From Phytopythium helicoides (taxonomy: Eukaryota; Oomycota; Peronosporomycetes; Pythiales; Pythiaceae): DNA of 64,000 bases. The notes under the pieces are model-generated. The model was given only the letters and a program-made list of their open reading frames with translations, ran no database searches and had not been told where the DNA came from. The position numbers and the translations under genes are program-made. Position 1 is the stretch's first letter, and each line of letters starts with the position of its first letter. The stretch is from contig JANFNE010000019.1 in assembly GCA_024867545.1 (NCBI GenBank), forward strand, positions 124,001 through 188,000, read 5' to 3'. Of the stretch, positions 42,749-55,376 are shown piece after piece.

Positions 42749-43649
42749 GGTGGCTGGTCTCACTTCAGAGAACTGGAGGGAGTGTGTGGAGGCGCTGGCG
42801 CTTGCGTTTGAGGCGGCGAGTTGGAAAGTGACGGCTGCTGCGAAAGACTCGGCTCACCTCGAGATGTGTAGGTGCCGTGAGTGTGTGTTGGCGCCATCCA
42901 AGGCACCAAAAGCAAGTGTGAGGCGTGCGCTGCGCTTTCTGCTTGTCCGTCGATCGCATCCTTCGTTCGAGACCAGCTACGGTACCTTCATTCTCGGTCC
43001 CGCCTCGCCTCCCTCTAAGCTCTTTGCAGTAGTTGGTGCATCCCATGGGATGTCTCCAGTGCCACTGCAACGTTTGCGTGTGTTTGGGTGGCTGCTGGCG
43101 TCGCGGGATCGTGTTTACTGGTAGTCGGTCCGCCCCTCCATCTCCATCTCGAGGGAGACCCCATCTTCACCCCAGAGCTAGAGACCACGAATGAAGGTCG
43201 ACTCCATTCTCCTCCCTCAGTCGGCAGAGGAGAGAGCACGCCACTTCAATGGCGCTCGCTCCTCGCTACCTACCCACCAGGACGAAAGTTCCGGTGTCGT
43301 TCGCTAAGGTATCACGGTGGTGGTGCATCCATTTCGAATGAGGTTATCGAGTCCAAGTCGTGTCTCACGTGCTTCTCTCTCGCGCCGTCGATGACTGCTG
43401 CTACTGACTGCTAAGGCACGAAGGGAGGAATGTTCAATTCATCACTTCCATCGCTACATCACCACGCAGTCTTGGACCCAAACAAGCACGTGGCGGGCGA
43501 CAGCCGAAGTATGGCGCTCTCGCCTTGGTCGAGGGAAGCGTTTGCGCCGGTTTCATGCAAGGCGATCGATCGCCCGAACGGATGGAAAGCACTCAAGTCA
43601 TGAACAATGAGAGGAGTTCAATGCAGCATGTTCGCTTATAGGATTAAGC

Positions 43650-43674
43650 CGGGCGGGCTACGATCGCCCACCCG
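43650..43674 (-). promoter_or_regulatory. Conserved stem-loop 3' of A4
   Basis: CGGGCGGGC and GCCCACCCG around TACGATC, identical to the A1 copy. Confidence 0.4.
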
Positions 43675-43738
43675 CATACGAAAGAGGGTCATCATCTAGC
43701 AATAAAGTACACTTGGCAATCAGGCAGCGAGGAGGAAC

Positions 43739-44080
43739 TTAGCAACGACCAAGACGTCCGCGGTGGGCGTGCATCATCGTCGCGTCGGCAATGAGTCGGC
43801 GTTGCAGCGTCGCTTCCCGATCCTCTTGGGTGATGTCGCTCACTGACGTGGTTTGCGTCTGCTTCTTGCCAGGCATGAACGCCTGCATCTTGCGAGCGAA
43901 CTTGGACCGCGTCGACTCGCGAGGAGCCATCAGGTTGTTACTGTTGTTGTTGTTACTGTTGTTGCTGTTGTTGAGCTCGAGGGCGTCCGACTGAGCGGCG
44001 AGCTGGTCGCGGACGTGCATGAGGTGCGACTGCGAGTTGAAGGGCAGCGCGTGGCGAGCGGTGGCCATGTGGGTGTTCAT
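43739..44080 (-). CDS. Small protein A4 (A/B family)
   Basis: 113 residues, MNTHMATARH start, Asn/Ser tract NNSNNSNNNNSNN, SKFARKMQAFMPGKKQTQTT core, RGRLGRC end (Leu replaces the otherwise conserved Phe of RFGR). The frame is fully conserved. Confidence 0.62.
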   Translation of the reverse strand: MNTHMATARHALPFNSQSHLMHVRDQLAAQSDALELNNSNNSNNNNSNNLMAPRESTRSKFARKMQAFMPGKKQTQTTSVSDITQEDREATLQRRLIADATMMHAHRGRLGRC

Positions 44081-45362
44081 CCTTGCAAGATGGTGTGTGT
44101 GGTGTGAAGCTTGTACCGGCGGAGGCGAATTGGAAAGTGAGACCTCTCGGACTCGCGATTGCGGTGCTGATCGATGTGGATGTGGCAGATCCAGCAGTAG
44201 CAGCAGCAGCCGTGGCATGGTCGTGATTTTTTTTTTTTCTGTCTCTGAAGCAGCAGCTCCAGCCAGCGCGGAGTCGCGTCAGCGCTGCAACGGGACAGGA
44301 GGATGGGCGCTTGAAATGAATGAGCGTCATTCCGAGAGGTGAGAGTGTTGTCGGGTGATGTCCCCTTGAAACCTGCAATGTCTAGTGTACGGTTGCAAAG
44401 TGGTTGTACACTGAACGCCAACAGAGCAGAATTAAACTGCAGGAATTGATCTTGTGCATAACATGTGCACTGCGATCAGCTGGTTATTCGAGCGCGTGGA
44501 CGGCGCACTGGTCACCGCATCGACCCATGCCCGAACGTTCGCTCCGATGGAGCTGCCCGTTACCACTGACGGTCCAGCATGCGATGGACTCTCTCACTGT
44601 CACTGTCTGCTGCAGTCAGTCCATTCTCTTCTCTCCCTCTCATTGGTGCGGGATGCCCATCTCAGTGTGATCCAATGTCACCCGGTGCTGAGGTGGCGGG
44701 ACTCGACTCGCGCAGGAATGATGGTGGTTGACCGTGTTGAAGTTGCTCCGTCCATCCATTTGTTCCGTAGGGGTGCCGTGCAAATCCAGCATGAGTCGAT
44801 TGGTGTTGGCATGACGTGGCGTCTTGCGAGATGGATTCTATCCTACTAGCGTTCTAGTAGACCTGGTCACCTGAGAGGCTTGTGGGTCCCTTGAATGATT
44901 AGCACGCGAGGAAGGTCCTGTCGCGTCGAAACACTCCGAAGGGTATGAGACCCGAACAACGGGTCGTCGTGGCACCATGACAACATGGACGAGGAGTGCC
45001 ATAGGCGTCGATATGATCGATCTACCGTCATTATGCATCGACGAGCTGGATCTTTTTGGCAAAGGACAACCAGTGTTGGCGATGTTGAACGCCGTTGCTC
45101 GCAGCCCTTTCATACTTCAACGTGAACCCTCGAAGCAGCAAAGTGGGTGTCTTCTCCGCATTGAGGTACAAATATCAGAAGGCGCATAGCTTCTAGCTTC
45201 CAGCTGGTCGGACGAGTTGACATCGGTGACTCGCTGTATCCAAACACGAACATGGATGAACCAGACGAAAACAACGATCATGGACGGTTGCATTGGATTG
45301 AATTCGAGTGAAGGAATGAACGTTAATGAATGATCTCACGACTTCGAGACGGAAGCACCAAT

Positions 45363-45611
45363 TTACGCAGACGACGGATTGGAGGTGGTTGTCGCCTGCT
45401 TCTTCGTTGCCTTCGACATGTCGACCACCTTCGCAGTGCTGGGAACCAGCGACTTTGGGTTCGTCGAGGCACCAGCAGCTCCAGCGATCGAAGAGCTATT
45501 ATCACCACCACTCGACGATGACGACGATGACGATGCGATCATCTCGAACACCATCGACAGCGGCGGGATGACTGGGTGGCGAGAAGCTGTCGAGGTCGGA
45601 CGAGAGTTCAT
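45363..45611 (-). CDS. Small protein C5 (C family)
   Basis: 82 residues. AGAAGAST replaces AGASGTST and an extra residue occurs near KKQATTT. The upstream in-frame extension seen in C2-C4 is disrupted here, which favours the MNSRPTS ATG as the true start. Confidence 0.5.
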   Translation of the reverse strand: MNSRPTSTASRHPVIPPLSMVFEMIASSSSSSSSGGDNSSSIAGAAGASTNPKSLVPSTAKVVDMSKATKKQATTTSNPSSA

Positions 45612-46858
45612 GGCTGCCGGACTGAGATTGGAAGGAGGAATGGATGGCGAGAGGTTGCTGCGGAGGCGATTGTTGCTCCAGCAGGTAAAATCAAGAGTGA
45701 CTGACAGTCAAGCTCGAGCGTCGCACACGAGTCCACCATGGAGCTATCCCATGTACTCATCGTCGTGGACTGCCAAGCGAGGTGCTCGTGAAAGCTACCT
45801 CCACCATCATTCACAGCCGCCAGACCAGTCATCGACCACTTCGTTGTCGCTCCTCACCGTGGTGTTTTGTGTGCGTCGCATGCCGCTGTATCGACGCTCC
45901 TCCTCCTTGTTAGCTACAAAGCGACCACGAACAACAGCAGTGTCACGAAGGGAAACGAGATGGGCCGACATCCACGTGGATCAGCGTGTCCTGTCGTGGC
46001 GTGCATCGTGCGGATCACGACACATTCACGAGCGCGCAGGAGACGATTTGGTGGCGTGTGGAATGAATGCTCCGCCAGGTCTGCCACACACATTCGCATT
46101 TGTTGCAGCTCGACTCGACAGCATCAAGACATCATGACGATACCAAACGCGGATGATACCACACAAGGGAGGCTTTTCTCTTGTCGGCACGAGCACAATC
46201 GTGAGCTTCAACGCAGCTCTATTGCGGTTGTATTGATTTGATTGTATTTGCTTCGTTCTGTGGGATGCATGACATGACAGGGTCGACCGCCACTGAGTTT
46301 GCTCAAACAGCGCAAGTGGACTCCACTGTGGAATGGTTTCTCTCACGATTGGCGTGTAGGCTCCGGTCCTGAGCTTCATTTGAAGTCATGGACCTCGCAT
46401 CGTTGAGGTTTGCCTTCCAAGCAGGATATTACACAAACACACCTGACGCGAAACAAAGTGAACTGAAGAGGGAATCGTTGCCAGCAATCTGATGACCGTC
46501 CGTCTGCCCAACGCCATTAACGGTAACAGCGGTGCTGAGGCAGCTATCGCAGCAAACGAGCAACCACAACTACACTACACCACGCCAACCTTTGCCTTTT
46601 GATCGGAACCAAGATAATCAATCAACCGACTGCAGTAGCGTAGTAGGGAATGAAAAACACCATCATAGTCAAAGTCATTTCGTTACCAAGACCTCCTTAC
46701 GGAGCAGCCACTGCTGCTTCTCGCGCCTACTGTACCTATCTGCCTTAGATATTCATACCATGTCGATCTATCGACCGATCAGTCGATAGATCGATCGAAT
46801 AGATCACCCTTCACTCAGCGAGCGACCCCGCTGTGCCACAACACAACGCTCGCACTGC

Positions 46859-46979
46859 TCACGGACGACCGAAACGCGCGCGACCAGCCTGCAGCATGGC
46901 GTCGTTGCCGATGAGTCGTCGCATCATCGACTTCTTGGCCTCCTCGTTCTCGTCCTGTTGATGTTGTTGTTATTGTTGC

Positions 46980-47016
<37 letters not shown>

Positions 47017-47260
47017 GCTTCTGATAGTGTTGGCGTGCCTCCTTGTTCCCACCAAAGAGCGACTGCATCTTGCGAGCGAACTTGGACCGCGTCGACTCGC
47101 GAGGAGCCATCAAGTTGTTACTGTTGTTGTTGTAACTGCTACTGTTGTTGCTGAGCTTGAGGGCGTCCGACTTAGCCGCGAGCTGGTCGCGGACGTGCAT
47201 GAGGTGCGACTGCGAGTTGAAGGGCAGCGCGTGGCGAGCGGTGGCCATGTTGGTGTTCAT
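46859..47260 (-). pseudogene. Hybrid A/B5 gene with stop in the poly-Q tract
   Basis: The N-terminal part is A-type (MNTNMATARHALPF...LMAPRESTRSKFARKM) and continues as B-type (QSLFGGNKEARQHYQKQ then about 16 Gln). In the Q run one CAA is TAA (46972-46970), which ends translation after 96 residues. Beyond it the B frame continues intact to RRLIGNDAMLQAGRARFGRP and a TGA at 46861-46859 (133 sense and nonsense codons in one frame). The crossover lies near KM(Q) where A and B share sequence. A recent point mutation or sequencing error explains the stop. Confidence 0.65.
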
Positions 47261-47820
47261 CCTTGCGAGTGGTGGTAGCGAGATGAGTTCGCGATGTGAT
47301 GCTTGTACCGGCGGAGGCGAATTGGAAAGTGAGACCGTTCGAAGGCGGATACGAACGTAGAGTCGCGGTACTTGTCGATGCGGATTTGCCAAATCTAGCG
47401 TCGGTCTGGTCACGGTTCAGAGATGGAGTTGACACAGGTAGACGGACAAGGATCTGCTGTGCGAGCATTGGAATCGCGTCAGCACTGCAACGCGACGCGA
47501 GGATGCGCTCGTGCGTGTCTTCGACGTGAGCGCCATTCTGGAGCAGGAATGATGAATCCTGGCCGTGTTGAAGTCGCACATCGCATGGTGCAAAGCCAGC
47601 ATGTTGCTCCTACATCGTGACTCGATCTGCATTGCCATATTGTGGATCCTCGCGTAATGGATTCAACCAGAGGTGCTTCACCTCAGGAATGTCGTATCGG
47701 GTCGAAAGTTTCGACTCGAAACGCCCTTGGAGGTTTTGATGCCCGAAATACTCAAGCAGCATTTGGTCGTTGTGGTTGTTTGCCAAGACAGAGGGCGGAT
47801 GTCTTGTAGGGAGCGACGCC

Positions 47821-50800
47821 ATGACTGAGAGTTGCACTGTTGGATCGGAGCCATTGGCATGCGGCGACGGATTGGAGTCGCCGTGTGAGCGCTTAGAGCG
47901 CGAAATAGCGACCGCAAGTGACCGGCTGCGTGCTACAGCTCAAAACTTTTCGCTCGAATGGAAATCCTTCCTGTCGTACGCAATGAAAGCCAAGGCTGAA
48001 GGAGGAGTGAATGACCAGCGTGAGCTCGAGGATCTGCTCCTGCAGTCTCAGAGTGGCCTCGTCATGCTACGCGAAATGGAAACGCATCGCGAACGCAAAT
48101 GGCGCGAAGTTTGTGAACGGTATGGCTACAAGCATCCATCTCTAGCAGTGCAATCGGTGAAGGGAGAAAATCCAGCTAACCATTCGCAGCCAGCTCCTGT
48201 GGCGCCACCCAGTAACTTAGTATTTGAGAAGTTGGTGGAGCTAAATCATGGCGTGGGAGACGCAGCTCGTGTGGTGTTGGCAACAAAGGCGCTCGACCTC
48301 AGCTTTTGCGCAGGCACAATCATGAGCAACGAGGCATTGATGGATGTGATCCAAGCAAACAGCCAGCGACTCCAGATTCAAGATGACATTGGCACGCAGT
48401 TTCTGCTCGCAAAACTACAAACTCGAGCACTTGCAAACTGCAGTCGATTGGCTAATCATGCAAACAGAGACAAAGACGGAGAAGATACTGTGCAGGCGAC
48501 TGAAATCGAGGAACTGCTCTACGTTGCGTACGGTCACCGGGTAGTTCACATTGCTCTAGATCGGCTATTCACAAGGATGAAATGGCTTTGTACAAGCCAT
48601 CGTTATCACTTACGCCATCGAATGCTTACGCTTGTGCACCAGCATCAACGCACACATAATAATGGCCGGAGCTGTCCACTGATCGTGGATTACTCAAAAC
48701 AGCGTGTCGAGACTGATGTCGAAGCACTACTTCGAGCGGAGCACTCGCGTGCCGTCCCTGTTGGGAAGCGTGGCAGTATGGACACAGTAACTCTGAAACA
48801 GGTCGTTGACGACATCTTTACTCGACAAGTAGAAGAAACATCTATTGATCTTCTGGGTACTGGGTATAGCGAGCAGTCGATTTCTGAACTCTCGATTGCA
48901 TCAAAATGGGAAGATGGATATCCGGTCACGCTCACTCCCGATCACGATGGTTGGTCGCGCTGGAAACTCCTTCAAGCTCCTTACTACTGCGATCCTTCAA
49001 ATGCACGCCCACTGGGGCAATGCTCTGGTGTATCGTTTTCCACGAGTCTGAACGATGACTTCACCGGCGTTGATACTTTGCTTCGAAATGAATGGAGGTT
49101 GCTTAATCTTAATGATATTTCGTATCTGCGTGCCAGACTCGAGAATCTTGCAGCCAACCATGAACAACGTGCAGTGGTCAAAGTAAACTCCCAAGGGCAG
49201 AATGATATGGTTAGCTCATATGGTTATAAAGGTTCCGCATCAGCTCGACCGAATTCTAGTAGCAGCCAAAAAGCCAACGAGACATCGCCACCCGAGGAGG
49301 AGATGATGCCACAGACTGGTACTCGCCCGCAAACGGTAGCAAGCATCAAGTTCGAGCCGCTCCTTCCTGTACCTTCTCCAACAGCTTCACCCGTGACCGC
49401 TGAAGCTAGAGCTGTTTACTCGGTTTATGCACTTCGGGTCGTGTATTGCCGAGTACTACGTCGCCGCCTCTTGCGATTGCTCAACTATGCTCATTACCTG
49501 ATTCACACAGCTATTCAGGCACTACCTTCCGAGGCTGTAGAAAACTCTCAGAAACAAAGGCACCAAAATTCGACCCTACCATCTGTCTCCATAAGCTGGA
49601 AAGTCACGAAGGACAACAAAGGCGAGTATATCATAGCACTCCGACGCCAGGGTAATTGTCATGAAATGAACAAGGTGCCAGAGCAAACGACCAGGCCCTC
49701 CAAGAGTACAGCGAGCTCAAAATCCTCATCAAATACGTCAGCAGAGTACATTTTCCAGGCTGCACGGCAAGACCTACGGGCGCTTGAAGCTCAGATGATT
49801 CGAATCGGAGACCACTTTATCCAAAAGCAAGAAAATACTTGGATTTCGAGCAATGAGGGTCAAGTCTTCGCTGTTGACCGGCTTCAAGTGATGCAAGATT
49901 TATTTCAATGCCAAGTTTCTCTTCTGACCTCAAAGGTACAACTCGTTGAGTTTATGCTAGGAAATGGCCTTCTTGGTTTTGCGGGAGATAAAACCAGCCT
50001 GGATTCTTCGAATGGCCTTGAGATAGTTCGGTCGGTTTTGCAACAACGCGCACTCGTAGACTTCTCACACTCGTATTTTGTTGAAAGCTTTGCAGCCGAA
50101 ACCGTGCAAATCGATCTACAAATTCGTCCTTCAAGAGCAATTTCGCGACCATTTATCATCGAGAACCAGTACGGATACGAACTATTTTGGAGTAGTGGAT
50201 TCGAACGAAGAGAAGCGGGAGCTTCAGACACGGCTGCTACTCGCACGGACGTACTACAATTGCCAAGAGTATGGCACAGTTCTGGTTACTACAAAACTCC
50301 GTGATACGTGAAGCAGAAGCCAAGTGGTTTTCTGCTACCTCAGTCACTGATCGGCATTCACTACGGCAAGCAATATACGAACAAATGCTCATTGCTTGGC
50401 AGCTCATTATAAAGTTGGAGCTTCCTGGTGCACCAACGCACATACTGGAGCGATCTGCAGCAGATGTTCTCATTGGAACAGGACTTCAAGCTGTACTCCC
50501 TCCTACTCTGCTAATTGACATGAGCCGACAGCTTTTTACCCGCTGCCAAAGCGTAGCAGCCCCAAATGAAGTCACGAATAATCCAGAAGAGGTTCTGTCT
50601 CCAAGCCTCACACTTGCTGAGTGGCTATCATTATCGTGGCACCTCCTTGAGTGGCATCAAACGCTCGCAAGCAGTGTCTACGAAGCTGCTGTGCTAGAAA
50701 GAGTGCACCATTTCCAGTATAGTTTCGTGAGGGAGGTGGACCATGCGAAAGAGCAGGCACGTCTCTTTTTCTTCGACTTTGTCGCGATATCTGACAGCAC

Positions 50801-53800
50801 TCACCTCAACGCCTGTCCTCGTGAGAGAGTAGCATACATACTTCAACCTATTGCGCTACAGCTAGGATTAGCCTCGATCAACTCTCCTCAAAGACATGAA
50901 GTAGCTCTGAACCCTGTCGATTCAATCCACAAAACCGTTGCCAGCTGGGTTGGACAACCAGCTCTGGACTACCGCAACAGAGCAACTTCAACAAACCACA
51001 TGTATATCGCGGAATGTGACGAGTGGGTATGCCTCTTTGTTAAAGTTACAGCAGCACTGGGTCGACTATCTTTCTGTTACCGTTTCGTTTCAAGACTTGG
51101 TCGGTGCCCACGTGTATGAATTTGCATCAGCCTCCAGTTTTATTGCGCTCGAAGCCATGAGAGGTCAGCAGCGAGGGGCTAGGTGCCTATCAACCTCAAA
51201 TGAAAAGACCAAGAAGTAGAAAGCGATCTGCAAGTTGCAAGCTTCGGCGGCACCGATATAGAATTAGTACGTGTCAAATATGCAAGCGAGGTAGCCGTCA
51301 AAATGAAGGAAGAGATGCAGGCACAATGTTATCCTTTTTGGCTGGAACTTGGCATAGTGAAGCAACAGTTAACCGCAAAGTTTTCACCGAAGACTGTCAC
51401 GTCGGCTGAGGCAAAAATTGGCGAAAGAGTCGATGAGAGCAAGGAGATGGCGCGTATTGAACAACTTGAACACGCTGGAGTACTTGTGAGCGCAGAAAGC
51501 GTAGACGAAAGCTGCCGCTTTCTTTTGGACTGCGTTACTACGACACGTCTACTCATTCGACTTGATCGACTACTCCAGCCTCTCAGAAATGAAGTGACTT
51601 TAATGCACTCGCTTTGCGATGATGGCAGTAACACGACATGTGCCTTCCACTCTGGTACGTTTGCAGATGTTAAAACACGTGGGTCGCTGGAGATCGACAA
51701 CCACCAGGACACGCTGGTGAAGTGGTTTATCTCCAAATTCGATCAGCTCAAAAAGGATCTGAAGACCTCGACAGTTATTGCTGGCGTGAGGGCGGAGCTT
51801 GAAGGGATCGACATATCAACTGACGTGCCATTTCGTACAAATACTGTCATTCTCACATCCAACAATGAAAATGTATCTGATGAAAATGAAGAAGATCAGC
51901 GGGAGCTAATGCTAACAGCAATTCCGTCTTTTTCGTTTTTACTGAACCAATTCATCCCGAAGAGGTTCAAGGCAGCAGGTGAAGGCAATGCTGCACGTGA
52001 ATCGTTATCTTCTAGAATGTCTATTGACCAGCAGCAGCATGATTACGTTATTGGCTCACTTCACGCGCTGATATCCATTTACACCATAACGAACCAGTTG
52101 ACAGAGCTTTGCCGCATTGAATGCGCCATGCTAGGTGATTCAGTCGGGAAAACGCGAACACAGTTCCCGCGTTCAGCGCCGCCAACATTGAATTCTACAA
52201 ATCATCCGGCCGGCAAATCCAAGGAGACTCGGTTGCTTGTTGGTTGGCAACGTAACCTTCATGAGCGAATTCGTGAATGCCTACGCACAACAGCTGCTTT
52301 AGTGAGAGTTCCTGCACAAGCTGAGTCGGCGAAGAGGCAAAACAGCAACGACTCTTTCCTTTCTATCTCTTCCAGATTCCGCCGATTTACTCGGATACCA
52401 GAAGATCTCACTTTTTCATGATGTTGCGACGCAATGCAGAGAGCGCGCTTCGTCAATCTCGTGAATTTCGGCTGGACAGATCTCGCTTGCTTCTAAATGC
52501 CGCGGTGATCCAGTCATTTGTGTCTATCCCTTGCGACGAAGTAGAAAGTAACAAACGGAAGCGAGGACGGCAGGCTCTGCTGAAGCTGCTTGAAGGAGTC
52601 AATGGCATCGATTCTAACGAACTAATCAATCGCAACGATATACACTCAATTGACTTATTGAAGAGCACAGTTGATCAGTTCACAGACTTAAATGTGGAAG
52701 CCCCGAGCAATATGATTTGAGCTCCCAGGCTGAGCTGAAAGCACTTTATGAAGTTGCAACCAGTCTTGGTAACGAGCCGTCACTTTCGTCGTCAAACACA
52801 GAGCATCTAACGCGCTTGCTTTTGCTTCAACGTATTTTCATGGAAGAACAAACAGCAAATCATGCCAAGCAAAATGGTGCTGCGGAATCTTTGATACGCC
52901 ACGGCATCAAAAGCAGTAGCGATACAGATTATTACGCTCTACAATCGCTCGCAGCATTATGGCAAGGATTTTTTGCTGTTCGAATCGCTGATGACAGTGA
53001 TTTGGTATCCAATGAGTACTTGCGCGATATGCATTCGCTTCTTTTCAAAATATCTGATGTTGGCGACTTGAGCACATCTAAGTCGAGTAACGTCGCGGTT
53101 GTGAGCGGCAAGACGCTTCAATTAAGAACACCGAATTTGATAACAGTCCGGCAAGGCGATGATGACGAGTACCCTGAAGAAGGAAATGCCCATGAAGCCT
53201 TGTAGCGCAGCAAACAATCGATGGTTTGTGCTGGAATGCCTGAATCTTGGACAAGCAAGGCACATTGCAACGACAGAACCAGAAAATAGGCCGATACAAA
53301 TTCCATCCTTGCGTGAGGCGCTAGTTTACACGCGGTGGCTCCACGGCGCGCTTGAGCTTGCCTGGGTGAATTCTGATGTTCAGGCGATGCAGTCACACTA
53401 TGACACACTGCTGCAGTATCGAAGACGGCATCAAGAGAATCGACAGCGGTCGTCCTTTTCAGCTGCGAGCCGTCCTGTCCAATCACAACCACCACTAATT
53501 GAGCTCGCGAGCTTTTTCGTGTCGTCTTTAGGGTTGGATGGTAAGGATGGTGTTACTGAGCTACCAAAGTATGGTTCCAACACTGAGGATGACTGGGGGT
53601 TACCTCGCACGCGCGAGCAGCATGAACTTGCATCAGCATATGAACAAGCGATCACGATTGCGTTCAATAAAGCCGAGCAACTCGAGCGCGAAGTTCGCCG
53701 CCTTCGGTCTCACCTCCAAGAGCAAGACTTCGACGCAGAGGCAAAAGCGCGAGACTCATGCAGTCGACTACGCTTACACGATGCATTTTCAGGTGCAGAA

Positions 53801-55376
53801 GATGAACCGAGAGCTGGAGTTGCTCCGCCGACGTGCTGACGTGGACCGCGTAGAATTGCGCTGCGAGCTGAGCAGCGAATACGCGGAAAAGTTACAAGCT
53901 CTACGTGTTCAGCTGCTAGCCTCCAGCGCTCAGTTTGAAGACTTTCGAGCACAGCTTCAGCTTCAGCTGAATCAACAGCTACAGCTTGCGCATATGAACA
54001 CAATCGAGCAGCTTATCGATGGAGGAGATGTAAGTGCTAGCGTGGCATCGGTGTCTTCCGCTCTCTCAGTTCCAGCGAAGGCTGCGCTGCTAGCGTCGCT
54101 CCCATCAAAACATCGCTCGTCAGGCTGCGCGCCAGCAGCTTCTTCTGCAGATCCCATAGCTCTTGACCGTCTGGAGCGCGAGAATGCTGCGCTCAAGCAC
54201 TCTATACTCCGGCTTCAGGCGTTAGTTGCGGTGCAGCAGCAAGTCCAGACAGGGTGCTAAAGAGCGAGAGGTGGAGATGCTGCGCCGGCACACTGCGACG
54301 GACGCGCTGAGCCGACACGAGTTGAGTCAACTTCGAGCACATGCAGCTCAGCTGGAGACGGACCTGAGTCGCTTGGCCCAGGAGAAAGCTCACGCGCAGA
54401 TGCTGTGCGCGCGCCTCGAAAGGCAGCGGGACCAAGCGGCTCAACGCAAGCGCGAAGCACGAGCTCATGCACTCTCCGCCCCGTACTATGCTTCCGAACG
54501 ACACGAGCACTCAAGGCAAGGAGGAAGCGGTACAACACCATGGGTGAACCTGGCAGATGACGTTCAACTTCAAGTTGAAGTGGACCAGGCAGCTTCAGTC
54601 AGTCGGAGACGAATTGCGCCGGCATCCGCGCCTGTAGTACACGCCCGCGCTGTGGTCTGTAGCGCACGCAGCTTCAAAAGCAGTGGAGCGCCGTGCCTGA
54701 CTGGGAAGAGCTCGAGGAAGCATTTGAAGCAGCTCACGAGCGCGCCATCCGCACTGGCCCGGACACGATCGATGAAACTGGGGAAAAAGACACCATCGCG
54801 GAGCTCACGGAGCGGTTCCAGCGGTCAACGCGGCACCTGCAGAACGAGATTCGGCGGTTGCAGCAGCAACTCGCGCGCGAGAGCAAGCTTAAAGCTTCGG
54901 CACTGCAGCAGTTGGCCCAGCTCAAGACGGCCTTTGAGTCGGCTCCAGGAAATAACGCAGACGACCGTGAAGAAGCTCAGCTGATCCCGGAAGTCGCAGA
55001 GCTCGCTTTACCGCGCGCTCAGCAGCAAAAGATGGCAATACCTCCAAGCCCGAGACGTGCGCAGTCAGCAGCTCCGTGTCCGCCGACGAGGCATCGTCTC
55101 CTGGCTTCAAGTGCCGGACCACCATTACCAGCAACTCCAAAGCGGCCGAGCACAAGCTTTTCCTCTCGCTCGTGCCCTACGTCATCAACGAACGCGCCGT
55201 CCCCCCTACTTCGCGCCAGCTCGGCCTCAAGCCCCCGACCGAAAGTGGAGACACCGCGACCACAATCGACGCGAGGCAAGTTCCACGTCGTCAAGCAGGA
55301 GCGCGCAGCAATGATCGGGGGCGTCGCTGGCACGACGAATGCTCTGTCTGCACGTGAGCCGCTGCCATACAGATGA
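47821..55376 (+). CDS. Very long coiled-coil protein, broken by many single-base frameshifts
   Basis: One gene of about 2,500 codons; I do not recognise the family. Codons 1 to ~760 (47821-50107) are open. From there the frame changes at about 50107, 50255, 51036, 51160, 51205, 52365, 52450, 52698, 53205, 53745, 54256, 54570 and 54640, with no intron-like sequence at any change. Most sites are homopolymers: AAA 50107, TTT 51036-51038, AAAA near 51203, AAAA near 53743 and GGG near 54255, each one base too long; the CCCC near 52698 is one too short. The protein is alpha-helical with long coiled-coil stretches from about 53,640 (KAEQLEREVRRLRSHL; HLQNEIRRLQQQLARESK) and a Pro/Ser-rich tail ending at 55376. 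A flagellar or cytoskeletal role is possible but not shown. It is either an error-rich assembly segment or a young pseudogene. Confidence 0.6.

Larger units (their letters stand above)
37640..47610 (-). repeat. Right tandem array of the ~4.45 kb C-A-B unit
   Basis: On the minus strand the order is A/B5 - C5-A4-B3 - C4-A3-B2. Equivalent start codons are spaced 4,430 (C), 4,427 (A) and 4,446 bp (B). Both outer ends are diverged: 37,640-37,750 is a degraded B-C spacer, and 47,280-47,610 is a degraded A 5' flank. The array is inverted relative to the left array. Spacers between the small genes (0.9-1.3 kb) contain heptamer, CT and CAG tracts but no further conserved ORF. Confidence 0.8.

Noticed and set aside
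11895..54700. Programmed +1 frameshifting in several genes
   Set aside because: Sites share no common slippery motif, one shift has the opposite sign, and most lie in homopolymers, which points to sequence error.
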